IMG/VR virus record: IMGVR_UViG_3300045135_001378
Coordinates: 1 to 33,967 of that record
DNA length: 33,967 nt
Origin: a virus
Direction: 5' to 3' (one strand)
Both the position numbers and the translations under genes were made by a program. The notes beneath the pieces were generated by a model. That model saw only the letters and a program-made list of their open reading frames with translations. It ran no database searches and was not told the origin of the DNA. Position 1 is the stretch's first letter. The number at the start of each line of letters is the position of its first letter. Shown here one piece after another: positions 7,811 through 15,835 of this stretch.

Positions 7811-10800
7811 TCAGGCAGCTAAATCAACTGGTGTCCAAATATTAGCTACACCTGGGTCTATCTCAGACCATGCAGCGATATTAACTCCTGAAATACTGGT
7901 AGTCAATGCTTGGCCTGTAACATCAACTTCAACATTAATTACAGTGTTTTCCTCACCCATAGCCATTGTCATTGCTACCCCAGTAACTTCGTAAGTAGTG
8001 ACTTGAGAAACTTGTCCTGTACTACCTGCTAAAGACGAACCAGTTACAGGAACATCTGCATTAGCTTGAACTGTTTCTGTTCCAATAGATGTGGTTAAAG
8101 AAGATCCAGAAACGACTACATTACCATCTGCTGTGACTATTTCGTTGCCTATCGAACTTGTTAATTCTATACCTGTAATAACAACATCTGCGTTTGCTGT
8201 AATTTGGCTTATTGAACCAATAGAAGTAGTTAATGATGATCCTACTGCTTCTGGAGAAACTCCAATATCAATATTTATAGAATTTACTGCTGTATCAAGT
8301 TGATCTTCAAATACATTTACAAATTGATTACCATCAGCATTAATATCAACAGGACTGATTGACATGTTAGCTTGATTACCCACAATATTGAAAGTTGAAA
8401 CAGGTCCAACACTAGAAGTTAAAGAGATACCTGTTAAAGTTAAATTTGCATCTCCAGTAATTTCTAATTGTCCAGAAGAAGAGGTAATTACTTGACCAGT
8501 CGGTGTTACATTTGCATCTGCTGTAATAGATTCAATAGATCCTACAGACGTAGTAGCAGATACGGATCCTGTTTGAACTGAATACGCATCTCCCCATACC
8601 ATCGTACCCCAAGCATCTCTACCCCAACCAGATCCAATTAAATAATTTTCATCTACGGTTGCTGTACCAACAGAACTACTTAAAGATGATCCAGTGACAG
8701 GCACACCTATACCGATATCTTCTTCACCACCTGTTGCAGTAAGAGTTTGACCAGTAACTAATACGTCTACAGAAGTTCCACCTGCAGGAATTGAATTTAC
8801 AGCAGTACCTAGCGTACGTTTATAATTTGTTACCGCAGTCCCTTCTTCAATTTGTATACCCCAAACTTCAAAACTTAAATCTTCACTAGAGTTGGCATCT
8901 AATTTGAAATGAGTTCCTGCTTGACCACCATCTGATGATGTGTATGTATTAGTAACAGTAACTGCTGAATGATTTTTGTCTATTCTTGTCCACTCAGTAG
9001 TCGATAATGAATTAAAATTTATATTCCAACTACCTTGAGCAGCATTTTGTGGGTTGTTAAATTGTAATGCAGTCGATGATCCACTTACTCTTTTTATATA
9101 AAAAGACGCTTCAAGAGCTTCACCAGACGCTGAATAATTTGTAGCTATTACATCAAAAACGTCAGAGTATGTACCGCCAGGTGTATTATTACCTTGAATA
9201 TTATCAATTAAAGTAGATGTTTTGGTTCCGTCTGGAGCTATTCCGTAATTTGCAGTTGCTGTACAATTACCTCGTTTAGTATAATTTGATTGAGATAAAT
9301 CTTGTGAGTAAGCTTGGAAGTTTGTGCCTGCAAAATTTACAGTGGTTGCAATACCTGTAACATCTGCATCAGAATTTGCTTGTGTAGTTACGGATCCAAT
9401 ACTTGTTGAAGCTGAGCTTCCTGTTACAACAAAATTTGGTTGTAATTCTCCCCAACTGTTTTCACCCCATGAGTCTCCACCCCAACCTTCTTCAATAATG
9501 GCAGTTACAACAGGAGTACCTATTGAACTTGATAAAAGTCCTGCAGTCGTTAGATTTACAACATCACCCGTACCTGGAACAAGTGTTCCAATAGATGATG
9601 ATACTGAAATTCCTGATTGTGAAATATCAACTGAAGTTCCGCCTGCAAAAATTGAACTTACAGCTGTGCCAAAAGTCGGTTTGTAATTTGTTAATGCAGT
9701 TTGTTCTTCTACCTGTGCTCCAAATAAAATAACTCCTGGATCATCAGCTGCCGATCCATTAAGTTGAATTCCTACATTTGTATTTGGTTTGTCAAAACTT
9801 GATTCATACCGGACCGTTAATCTAAACCTATACCAGCCATCTCCATAATCGACTGAATCTCCCTCAACAAAACTAACTTCTGAACTTTGAGCAGTTCCAG
9901 TTCTTACTCCATTCGATATGTTAAATTGTACATTGGCTCTTTGTGCACTATTACCAATTTCCATTTGGAAAGTGCCACCAGTTCCGCCAGCGCTGTTTTT
10001 TGCAAAAATACTAAATGTTTGTATGTCTCCTGGAGATGGAGTGTTGAAACCAAATTTAAATAAAACTTTTGTCCCTGTATCTACTCCATTACCTGTTAAT
10101 GTTGTTGCATCTTTTGTGCCAAAAGGAGAAAGAGCAGCATTACTTGTGACGGTTGCTCTAAATTGATTAGGGAAACTTGAATCTAAATCTACAGAATTAA
10201 CAACTTGGTTTTCTCCTGCAAAATTTACAGTAGTTTGTATACCTGTAACGCTTACATCAGCATTTGCTTGCAATGTTAAAGAACTTGAAACTGCAGCGTT
10301 TACTGTTGGTTTAAAATTACTTATAGAATTTTGTTCTACTTGCGCTCCCCATACTAAAACATCTGCATCAGTTTGTCCTGCATATGTACTCGGGTTATAT
10401 CTCTGGGTTGTGTTTACATTATTTGTAAACGCCAAAATGTAGGAAGTTGCACTTCCAGCTCCGTTAACAGGAGCAATACATCTATACCATCCGTTTCCAA
10501 CATCAATCATAGTTGGAGCAGAAGGTGTATTATAATTTCCTACAGCACCTGTAGTAAGATTGAAATTTGCATATATTACTTGCCCACCACCTGAAGTTAT
10601 TTGTATCCAATCTGGAGCGTTGGCTCCTGTCCCTTTTTTAAAATAAACACTAAATGTACCAGCAATATTATTATCAGGAAAAATACTGTTAAATTCCCAA
10701 AAGTGGTTATTTACGTTAGTGAGCTCATTTACTAAATTTGCTGTATTTGTACCATCAGGTGCTAAACCTACATTTTTTGTTGCGCCTACATTACGTCTAT

Positions 10801-11293
10801 TCCAAGCACTGTTGGTAAAATCTTTTGAATATCTAGCTAGGTTTTCACCTAGTACATTTATTGTAGTTGATACTCCTGTAACTGAAACAGATACATCATT
10901 TTGAGCACTCCAAGAATTTTCAGACCAAGTTAATACTCCCCAGGTGTCAGAAGCAGGTGTGTTTGCTTGTCCACCCATACCAGAGTGTGCTGTACAATAA
11001 TAATATAAAGTTGGTGCAGAATTTGCTACAGAAATTTGAACGTAAGCTCCTACATCTCCTGCGTTTCCAGATGTGGTAACTCCAGTGGTGTATTCACTTC
11101 CTCCACCATGAGATCCATCAGAAGTTGTTGAAAATCTAAATGGGTGTCCACTTACAGAACTGTCGGAAACATCAAATTTATATACGCCACCTTCAGCTAA
11201 ATTTATTGTGGCTTGTTGTACGCCATCAATAAAGTATTTATTGCCCGCTCCAGTAGAAACAACTGTGACTGTAAATGTACGAGTAATTGACAC
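7811..11293 (-). CDS. Large modular tail adhesin with cupredoxin and lectin-like domains
   Basis: The 1160-residue protein starts at GTG, with AGGAG nine bases before it. Residues 1-110 look like a cupredoxin: GHPFRFS gives His50, and LYYYCTAHSGMGG gives Cys100, His103 and Met106, a C-x2-H-x2-M spacing like amicyanin. Three lectin-like sandwiches follow (about 145-340, 355-545, 650-845) with the pattern ENLARYSKDF...APDGT...NGWYRC...VWGAQVEQ. Trp-rich linkers (GGDSWGENSWGEL, GWGRDAWGTMVWGD) separate blocks, and the C-terminal 250 residues carry 22-residue repeats of the VTGSSLTTSIG type. A host-surface-binding virion protein is the likely role; copper binding is inferred from residues only. 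Truncated or alternative forms could arise by recombination between repeats. Confidence 0.85.
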   Translation of the reverse strand: MSITRTFTVTVVSTGAGNKYFIDGVQQATINLAEGGVYKFDVSDSSVSGHPFRFSTTSDGSHGGGSEYTTGVTTSGNAGDVGAYVQISVANSAPTLYYYCTAHSGMGGQANTPASDTWGVLTWSENSWSAQNDVSVSVTGVSTTINVLGENLARYSKDFTNSAWNRRNVGATKNVGLAPDGTNTANLVNELTNVNNHFWEFNSIFPDNNIAGTFSVYFKKGTGANAPDWIQITSGGGQVIYANFNLTTGAVGNYNTPSAPTMIDVGNGWYRCIAPVNGAGSATSYILAFTNNVNTTQRYNPSTYAGQTDADVLVWGAQVEQNSISNFKPTVNAAVSSSLTLQANADVSVTGIQTTVNFAGENQVVNSVDLDSSFPNQFRATVTSNAALSPFGTKDATTLTGNGVDTGTKVLFKFGFNTPSPGDIQTFSIFAKNSAGGTGGTFQMEIGNSAQRANVQFNISNGVRTGTAQSSEVSFVEGDSVDYGDGWYRFRLTVRYESSFDKPNTNVGIQLNGSAADDPGVILFGAQVEEQTALTNYKPTFGTAVSSIFAGGTSVDISQSGISVSSSIGTLVPGTGDVVNLTTAGLLSSSIGTPVVTAIIEEGWGGDSWGENSWGELQPNFVVTGSSASTSIGSVTTQANSDADVTGIATTVNFAGTNFQAYSQDLSQSNYTKRGNCTATANYGIAPDGTKTSTLIDNIQGNNTPGGTYSDVFDVIATNYSASGEALEASFYIKRVSGSSTALQFNNPQNAAQGSWNINFNSLSTTEWTRIDKNHSAVTVTNTYTSSDGGQAGTHFKLDANSSEDLSFEVWGIQIEEGTAVTNYKRTLGTAVNSIPAGGTSVDVLVTGQTLTATGGEEDIGIGVPVTGSSLSSSVGTATVDENYLIGSGWGRDAWGTMVWGDAYSVQTGSVSATTSVGSIESITADANVTPTGQVITSSSGQLEITGDANLTLTGISLTSSVGPVSTFNIVGNQANMSISPVDINADGNQFVNVFEDQLDTAVNSINIDIGVSPEAVGSSLTTSIGSISQITANADVVITGIELTSSIGNEIVTADGNVVVSGSSLTTSIGTETVQANADVPVTGSSLAGSTGQVSQVTTYEVTGVAMTMAMGEENTVINVEVDVTGQALTTSISGVNIAAWSEIDPGVANIWTPVDLAA
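8037..8237 (-). repeat. Tandem 66-69-base repeats in the adhesin gene
   Basis: Three diverged units start at 8037, 8103 and 8169 and each encodes about 22 residues of the form ADVVITGIELTSSIGNE. Similar single units recur elsewhere in the gene between Trp-rich linkers. They lie inside an open frame and change length by multiples of three, so they are protein repeats, not a separate element. Confidence 0.7.
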
Positions 11294-11311
11294 CGAAACG
11301 GGCTCCTATCA

Positions 11312-11761
11312 TTAAGCTATTCTAAGAATTGCAGCAGAAGTTGTGAACGCAGGGAACTGAATTGTAAATGTTCCAGACGTTGCAGTTTTATCTCCACCGA
11401 AATCTAATACAGCTACAGCGTTTGTAGTGTTAGTACCACCGTTTGTTGTTGTATTGTAGATTAAGGCTCCTCTTGCAGTTAAAGTAACTCCAGTAAACGA
11501 AAGATCAGAAAAATCTGTGATCGCTGTTGCTGAAGCCAATGAAGTTCCAGTGTTAACCAAAGCTTTACCACCTGCAGTGTATCCGCTTGGTGAAGAAACT
11601 TCGTTTGTTGCTGCATATCCGACAGTAGAAGCACCTAAAGTAGCAGAGTTTGTGTACATTGCTAATTTATAAGTATCTCCTCCTGGATTTTGAAATTGAT
11701 GCTCACCTTGTAATAATTCTTTTTTGAATGAATTACAGATGGCATTAGTTGTTATAGCCAT
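11312..11761 (-). CDS. Small beta-rich virion protein, 149 residues
   Basis: MAITTNAICNSFKKELLQGE is followed by a Thr/Ala/Gly-rich body (YKLAMYTNSATLGAST, TSLASATAITDFSDLSF) and a hydrophobic end (TIQFPAFTTSAAILRIA). This protein type recurs beside tail adhesins in marine phages; I remember it as annotated structural or hypothetical. AAGGAG lies seven bases before the ATG. The length and beta propensity would suit a decoration, tail-tip or fibre-attachment protein. No enzymatic motif. It precedes the big adhesin by 18 bases and is probably cotranslated with it. Confidence 0.7.
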   Translation of the reverse strand: MAITTNAICNSFKKELLQGEHQFQNPGGDTYKLAMYTNSATLGASTVGYAATNEVSSPSGYTAGGKALVNTGTSLASATAITDFSDLSFTGVTLTARGALIYNTTTNGGTNTTNAVAVLDFGGDKTATSGTFTIQFPAFTTSAAILRIA

Positions 11762-11780
11762 AATTGTTCTCCTTTATTAA

Positions 11781-12437
11781 TTAATTGTTTGGAGATGGTG
11801 AAGGTATTTTTACTCTTGGAACACCGTCATCATACTCCGCACGTCTTCTTCTACCCATTTGTTGTAGGGCAAAATTCTGTACTTCCTCATCATACTTCTT
11901 TTTGTACAGCGTGTATAGGTTATCTGGACCTTTTAAATAGCTGTAAGCTTCAGTTAAGACACCATGTAATAACATCGACTCTTGATAAGTTGATAAAAAC
12001 GTGTTGTTTGATGAAGTAAATTCTGGTGGGTCTATAATATAATTTATTTGAATTGTTAAAGCTGTAGCGGGTATTGGTGCTACAAGAATAGTAAAATCAT
12101 CCCAATTTGCAAAGTATTTAGGTGTGCCTTGTGAACCAGTGCTATTATACTCAGAGATAAAACTAGTGTCTCTTTTTTCTAAAAATGTTCTAGTGCTACC
12201 ATCTATGACTTGAGCAGATCTTATAATCATACAATCTGCAGGAAGCGAAACATATCTATTAGCTGCGGTAAATGTTGAGGTTGAGTATTTTCTTAAATCA
12301 TCATAATCAACTTTCCCCGCAACATCTAATTCAACAGATCTTATAAAATCTTGTATGATTTGATCTGTAAGAACCGAACTTCCTACCTCTGTGTAATCTC
12401 TAACTTGTGTTAAAAATGCTGAATGAGTTATTGCCAT
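11781..12437 (-). CDS. Head-tail adaptor protein (SU10 adaptor-like)
   Basis: The 218-residue protein has a helical N-terminus (FLTQVRDYTEVGSSVLTDQI), a beta core (RYVSLPADCMIIRSAQVIDG), the segment KYFANWDDFTILVAPIPAT, and a helix plus basic tail (YKKKYDEEVQNFALQQMGRRRR). That order matches phage neck adaptors which dock under the portal ring; the SU10 adaptor type is my closest match from memory. The ATG overlaps the stop of the upstream gene (TAATG). Position among neck genes supports a connector between portal and nozzle. Confidence in the exact family is moderate. Confidence 0.78.
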   Translation of the reverse strand: MAITHSAFLTQVRDYTEVGSSVLTDQIIQDFIRSVELDVAGKVDYDDLRKYSTSTFTAANRYVSLPADCMIIRSAQVIDGSTRTFLEKRDTSFISEYNSTGSQGTPKYFANWDDFTILVAPIPATALTIQINYIIDPPEFTSSNNTFLSTYQESMLLHGVLTEAYSYLKGPDNLYTLYKKKYDEEVQNFALQQMGRRRRAEYDDGVPRVKIPSPSPNN

Positions 12438-12865
12438 TATGATATCTCCACTGTAACTGAACCCACTAATGAATCCAGTTGTCTTCTTCTATTTTGTAAA
12501 GAAGGATCTGCTGGTATCATTGCAGAAGTCCCTTGATTAAAAAAAGCAAAATCACCTGGAAGTGATAAATTTGCAACACCTACAATAGTACCACCTGAAT
12601 CAACAAGTGTAGAATCATTAGATGCAAATGTTGGATTTAATGATGACATTTCTTGAGGTTGTTGAAATTTTTGAGGTCTTACATTCTGTAAAGCTATCGC
12701 ATCAGCAACAGTTCTACGTCTTCTAATCTGTGGATGTTTAGGTTCAAACTCAGAATAGTGAACTAAAGATCCATTCCATTCTTTTACCATTTCATCATAT
12801 GGAAATGCCATACCAGATCTATCTGATATTGCTTGTGATCTTTTACCTGTTGCAAATTTTCCCAT
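12437..12865 (-). CDS. Virion protein between neck adaptors, 142 residues
   Basis: The N-terminal part is basic and Trp/Tyr-bearing (MGKFATGKRSQAISDRSGMA, YDEMVKEWNGSLVHYSEFEP), followed by an Arg cluster (QIRRRRTVADAI) and a polar C-terminal half. It lies between two adaptor-type genes and touches both (one-base overlap downstream, two-base gap upstream), and I associate this protein with the neck gene block of marine phages. A head-completion or DNA-contacting neck role is inferred from position and charge. AGGA precedes the ATG by eight bases. No catalytic motif. Confidence 0.68.
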   Translation of the reverse strand: MGKFATGKRSQAISDRSGMAFPYDEMVKEWNGSLVHYSEFEPKHPQIRRRRTVADAIALQNVRPQKFQQPQEMSSLNPTFASNDSTLVDSGGTIVGVANLSLPGDFAFFNQGTSAMIPADPSLQNRRRQLDSLVGSVTVEIS

Positions 12866-12867
12866 TT

Positions 12868-13560
12868 TTAAGTTCCTGGATAAAATGTTTGAGGTGAAAT
12901 ATAAACTGAAGTTCTTTGACCATCTTCTTCAAGAGCTCTTTTTAGTTCGTCCTCATAAATTAATTTATTTTGTTGTACTAATTCTGGTCTAATTTTCATT
13001 GCTAAATAGTAAGCAAGTCCAGCACACATACACGGTAAAAACCGATAAGCAACATCTGCTTGATTTGTATATGCACCAGCATCTTCTATTCTTTTAATTA
13101 CATAATATTTTAAAGTCGTATAGGTATTTAGATCTGGTGTTTGATATAAATATATTATTGGAGTTGTTTGTCTAGAAACATAATATTGTGAAGGTGTACC
13201 AGTTGAATATTTATTAGGTAACGCAGAATAAGCAGATCTGTCAATTTTAGTTAAAGCAACGTCTTGTGTTTCAGAGTTATTGCTTGCTGCCGCTGTGGAA
13301 GATATAAATGCTTCTAATACATCACTTACATCGGATGCAACTGTGTAACTAGCCTGTCCTGAAACTAACGCATTTTCATCAAGCTCAACTTTCCAAAGAT
13401 GAATTCCTCTATTACCCCATTCAGAAAATAATAAGTTTAAACTTGTTCTTGCAGATTTTAAATCATGTCCTGAATTAGTTCTTACACCACATCTTTCGTA
13501 TGCTTCTTGAATAATATCATCAATATTTAAATCAAAAGATGTAGTCCCTGATGTAGCCAT
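12868..13560 (-). CDS. Tail tubular protein A / gp4-like head-tail joining protein
   Basis: The 230-residue protein starts with SFDLNIDDIIQEAYERCGVR, followed by LNLLFSEWGNRGIHLWKVE, a strand-rich core (ALVSGQASYTVASDVSDVLE), the segment PIIYLYQTPDLNTYTTLKYY and a helical end (YEDELKRALEEDGQRTS). This order is characteristic of tail tubular A or P22 gp4-type proteins that form the ring below the portal. The ATG overlaps the preceding TAA (TAATG) and AGGAA precedes it. It and the two genes downstream probably form the short-tail neck with the 724-residue nozzle candidate. Confidence 0.8.
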   Translation of the reverse strand: MATSGTTSFDLNIDDIIQEAYERCGVRTNSGHDLKSARTSLNLLFSEWGNRGIHLWKVELDENALVSGQASYTVASDVSDVLEAFISSTAAASNNSETQDVALTKIDRSAYSALPNKYSTGTPSQYYVSRQTTPIIYLYQTPDLNTYTTLKYYVIKRIEDAGAYTNQADVAYRFLPCMCAGLAYYLAMKIRPELVQQNKLIYEDELKRALEEDGQRTSVYISPQTFYPGT

Positions 13561-13811
13561 TAAATCATTCCTTTATAATATTTCTCATAAGATTTATTAG
13601 AAATACTTTGTCCATCAATTTCAGATTTAATGTAACTCCCATTGTATTGTTCTTTTGTTCCAGGTGCTTTTGATGTAGTTTCTGAAAAAGCTGCTCTTCC
13701 CATGGCTGCTTTAGTAACAGGCACACAATTTGGCACCATCTTATTTCCTTTTTTTTTCATACCTTTTTGAATATATCCATCCCAACAAGTTCCTTGTTTT
13801 GTACGTGACAT
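13560..13811 (-). CDS. Small basic Cys-containing protein, 83 residues
   Basis: The first half reads TCWDGYIQKGMKKKGNKMVP followed by NCVP, a pattern I know from small phage proteins in which two Cys residues flank a Lys-rich loop. The second half is polar (EQYNGSYIKSEIDGQSISNK) and ends with Lys/Tyr residues. A near-perfect ribosome-binding site (TTTAGGAGG) is present. Similar Cys-plus-Lys proteins occur at 18187-18501 and 24207-24482 here, so this belongs to a recurring set, possibly DNA-packing virion proteins; that is inference. Two Cys are too few for a complete zinc site in a monomer. Confidence 0.65.
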   Translation of the reverse strand: MSRTKQGTCWDGYIQKGMKKKGNKMVPNCVPVTKAAMGRAAFSETTSKAPGTKEQYNGSYIKSEIDGQSISNKSYEKYYKGMI

Positions 13812-13853
13812 AAATCCTCCTAAATTTATATTAACATTATTTGATAATTAGTT

Positions 13854-14330
13854 CTAGACTAAGTCTACAGCTTTTCCAATCACAGGTTTATATTTAGTTT
13901 TACCCTCTGATTTATAAGCATGTAAAAATTGTTTCCTAGGTTGATCTGGAGTATAGCTGCAGTGTATCCAACCACTGTTCGGCTCACCAGGAGTATAGAA
14001 TTCCAATATCAATTGGTCATAATCTAGGTTCTTGTTAATCCAATCAGCTAACTCAGCGTTATCTGTTCCCATCACTTCGAAGTCTGCGGCCTCGGCCTTG
14101 GCATGCTGTGAATTTACAGAGCTACCTATTTTTAAACACAACTGTTCTGAACGGAATCCGCTGGTCACCTTGACCCTGCCGAAGTGGTCGCGCACGGGCT
14201 GTAAAATATTTTCACAAAGTGCTTTTAGTTTTTCTATTTGTCCTGAGTTAGGATTGTTATTGATGTCTAATCTAACAGCAGTGTCAGATTTAATTAATTC
14301 TTGTAAACTAAAATTTCTTGAAAGGTTCAT
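13854..14330 (-). CDS. Endolysin, peptidase M15 family (D-Ala-D-Ala carboxypeptidase/endopeptidase type)
   Basis: The 158-residue single-domain enzyme shows VTSGFRS (Arg60), SQHAKAEAADFEV with zinc ligands His76 and Asp83, LILEFY with Glu110 as catalytic base candidate, and GWIHCSY with His123. This is the complete M15A zinc peptidase set, cutting peptide bonds in peptidoglycan stems. There is no signal peptide, so release needs a holin. AGGAG is six bases from the ATG. The coding bases around 14080-14205 are far more GC-rich than the surroundings (27 of 40 in 14161-14200), suggesting segmental acquisition. The gene overlaps the upstream oxygenase by four bases. Confidence 0.9.
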   Translation of the reverse strand: MNLSRNFSLQELIKSDTAVRLDINNNPNSGQIEKLKALCENILQPVRDHFGRVKVTSGFRSEQLCLKIGSSVNSQHAKAEAADFEVMGTDNAELADWINKNLDYDQLILEFYTPGEPNSGWIHCSYTPDQPRKQFLHAYKSEGKTKYKPVIGKAVDLV

Positions 14331-14854
14331 ATGTATCTCCTATCTTCGTAAGCGTTAAAGCTTAACGCATATTTTGGAGTGTTGCTAGTGTTCCTGTTCG
14401 TATAATGAAACAGAAAACCGCTAAATATAGCAAAAGCTCCAGGTTCTGGTTTTATTTCTTCTCCAATTTGAGGAAAAAATAATTTCTGATCACTACTGTT
14501 TAAGTAAATAACTCCACCAAAAACAGATGGGAAATGTTTATGTTTTTTTGTATAACCACCCTTTGGTTCAATTAAACCCCAAACTTCTTCAATCATATAA
14601 CTCTCATAAAACAAATTATTTTGTTCTATGTAATCTTGTATAGGAAAAAAAGGAGTCCAAAACTTTTCATCTTTAGCAAAAAAATGCCAATTAGTCATTC
14701 CTCCCATGACATTAGTTTTTCCATTTAAATTATCATTACTCAGAACTTGTTCATCTATTTTTTTTTTAAAATATTCAGTATCTATATCAAGAACACCAGT
14801 CATATAGACATAATCCTGTAGTATTTGTTTTTGGACTATTTTATTTAATTTCAT
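14327..14854 (-). CDS. 2OG-Fe(II) oxygenase with H-x-H motif
   Basis: The 175-residue protein has YTKKHKHFPSVFGGVIYLNS, giving His105-x-His107 in place of the commoner H-x-D, then LFFPQIGEEIKPEPGAFAIF, the distal His150 in FLFHYTNRN and KYALSFN with Lys161 in the usual Arg position. I associate H-x-H with the family Pfam calls 2OG-FeII_Oxy_5 (name from memory). Fe(II) and 2-oxoglutarate binding are inferred. It lies between the M15 lysin and a conserved hypothetical gene, overlapping both by four to fourteen bases. GGAAG precedes the ATG. It belongs to a different subfamily from the 3.5-5.3 kb oxygenases. Substrate unknown. Confidence 0.8.
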   Translation of the reverse strand: MKLNKIVQKQILQDYVYMTGVLDIDTEYFKKKIDEQVLSNDNLNGKTNVMGGMTNWHFFAKDEKFWTPFFPIQDYIEQNNLFYESYMIEEVWGLIEPKGGYTKKHKHFPSVFGGVIYLNSSDQKLFFPQIGEEIKPEPGAFAIFSGFLFHYTNRNTSNTPKYALSFNAYEDRRYI

Positions 14855-15497
14855 TCTGATTTTTTTCTTCCATATTATAAAACATTTTATCAGAATCTTC
14901 AGTTACAAATTTAGAATTTTCTGCATCCCAATACGTAGTTTGGACTTTATAATCTGGCCAACTGTTATCAGTAGTGTAACTATTAACATGCCACAAAATA
15001 CGATTATTAGGCTGAGCTGCATAATTACCGTTAGCAAGAGCCAATATATGCGCACACTTATGTTCTTGAGGAATTTCAGAGTGCTCCACATCCAAGATAT
15101 TAGTATCTGGATGAGCCCAATCAACAGTGAATAAATACTGTCCATGATAAAACTTTTTATCAAGGCCCAAAAATTTGCCATCTAAACCAGCCAACCAATC
15201 AAAGCGATGAACACTAGGCCAATAACTAAAACAATTCCACAATTCCAACTCGTGCGTCTGCATATCCGGCACATTGGTTCTATCATACGATTTTTGGAAA
15301 AACGCTGAGATAGGCAAACGCCAAAAGCATGCACCATTAGGTAACATGATATTAAATAAGATCGCACGTCCTGAAATACTTGTAAGACCGAAGACAACAC
15401 AGTCTTCACTCTCTCCATGATGTTTTTTAAGGTCATACAAAAACTCCTTACGTATTTTACAATAAATAGGTGGAATATTTGCGTTCAGATAAGCCAT
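14841..15497 (-). CDS. Conserved marine-phage hypothetical protein, 218 residues
   Basis: The protein starts MAYLNANIPPIYCKIRKEFL and is rich in Trp, Tyr, His and Asp throughout (ELWNCFSYWPSVHRFDWLAG, HGQYLFTVDWAHPDTN, ALANGNYAAQPNNRILWHVN). I recall proteins with the same start in many marine phage genomes, always without assigned function. There is no transmembrane segment. The many aromatic residues with Asn/Asp suggest a beta-rich binding or structural fold. No clear ribosome-binding site precedes the ATG, five bases after the stop of the upstream gene, so coupling is likely. It overlaps the H-x-H oxygenase gene by fourteen bases. Confidence 0.68.
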   Translation of the reverse strand: MAYLNANIPPIYCKIRKEFLYDLKKHHGESEDCVVFGLTSISGRAILFNIMLPNGACFWRLPISAFFQKSYDRTNVPDMQTHELELWNCFSYWPSVHRFDWLAGLDGKFLGLDKKFYHGQYLFTVDWAHPDTNILDVEHSEIPQEHKCAHILALANGNYAAQPNNRILWHVNSYTTDNSWPDYKVQTTYWDAENSKFVTEDSDKMFYNMEEKNQNEIK

Positions 15498-15502
15498 TCA
15501 TA

Positions 15503-15835
15503 TTATTGTGCTAAGGGGTTAGAACTTTTTAATTTAAGCTCATCTAATTGATTTTGTAAAAGTTGTATTGTTTTTTCATTTACTAAAATCTTTGTATGTC
15601 CATGTTCATGATCGTGTTCTTCTATCTCATGTGTGTGTGAAGTATCTGCATTCCTCAATGCATCAACTTTTTCTTCAAGCACAGCTATTTGTGCTGAGTA
15701 ATCTACAGATTGTTGATTTTCTAATGCATCTAATTTAGTGGTAATTTCACCATATTTAACAAAACCACCACCAATTGCAGCTATTACACCTAATAAGGCA
15801 GCTACTCCAGCTAATTGATTTTTTATTTTATCCAT
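15503..15835 (-). CDS. Membrane-anchored coiled-coil protein with His-rich segment
   Basis: Residues 6-27 (NQLAGVAALLGVIAAIGGGF) form one N-terminal membrane helix with no cleavage site. Two helical coiled-coil stretches follow (about 32-62 and 84-103, QLLQNQLDELKLK), separated by a polar segment HTHEIEEHDHEHGHT with six His at 67, 69, 74, 76, 78 and 80 and several Glu/Asp. That segment could bind Zn or Ni; this is inference. GAGG is nine bases before the ATG, and the gene overlaps the end of the upstream exported protein by eight bases. Position between exported proteins and the M15 lysin makes a spanin-like or envelope role possible. Confidence 0.7.
   Translation of the reverse strand: MDKIKNQLAGVAALLGVIAAIGGGFVKYGEITTKLDALENQQSVDYSAQIAVLEEKVDALRNADTSHTHEIEEHDHEHGHTKILVNEKTIQLLQNQLDELKLKSSNPLAQ

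Noticed and set aside
8037-8237. CRISPR-like repeats
   Set aside because: Units are diverged, in frame and contiguous without spacers; they encode protein repeats of the adhesin.
14841-15436. Alternative minus-strand frames with hydrophobic segments at 14903-15181 and 15182-15436
   Set aside because: They lie entirely inside the 218-residue conserved protein, have no ribosome-binding sites and look like frame shadows.
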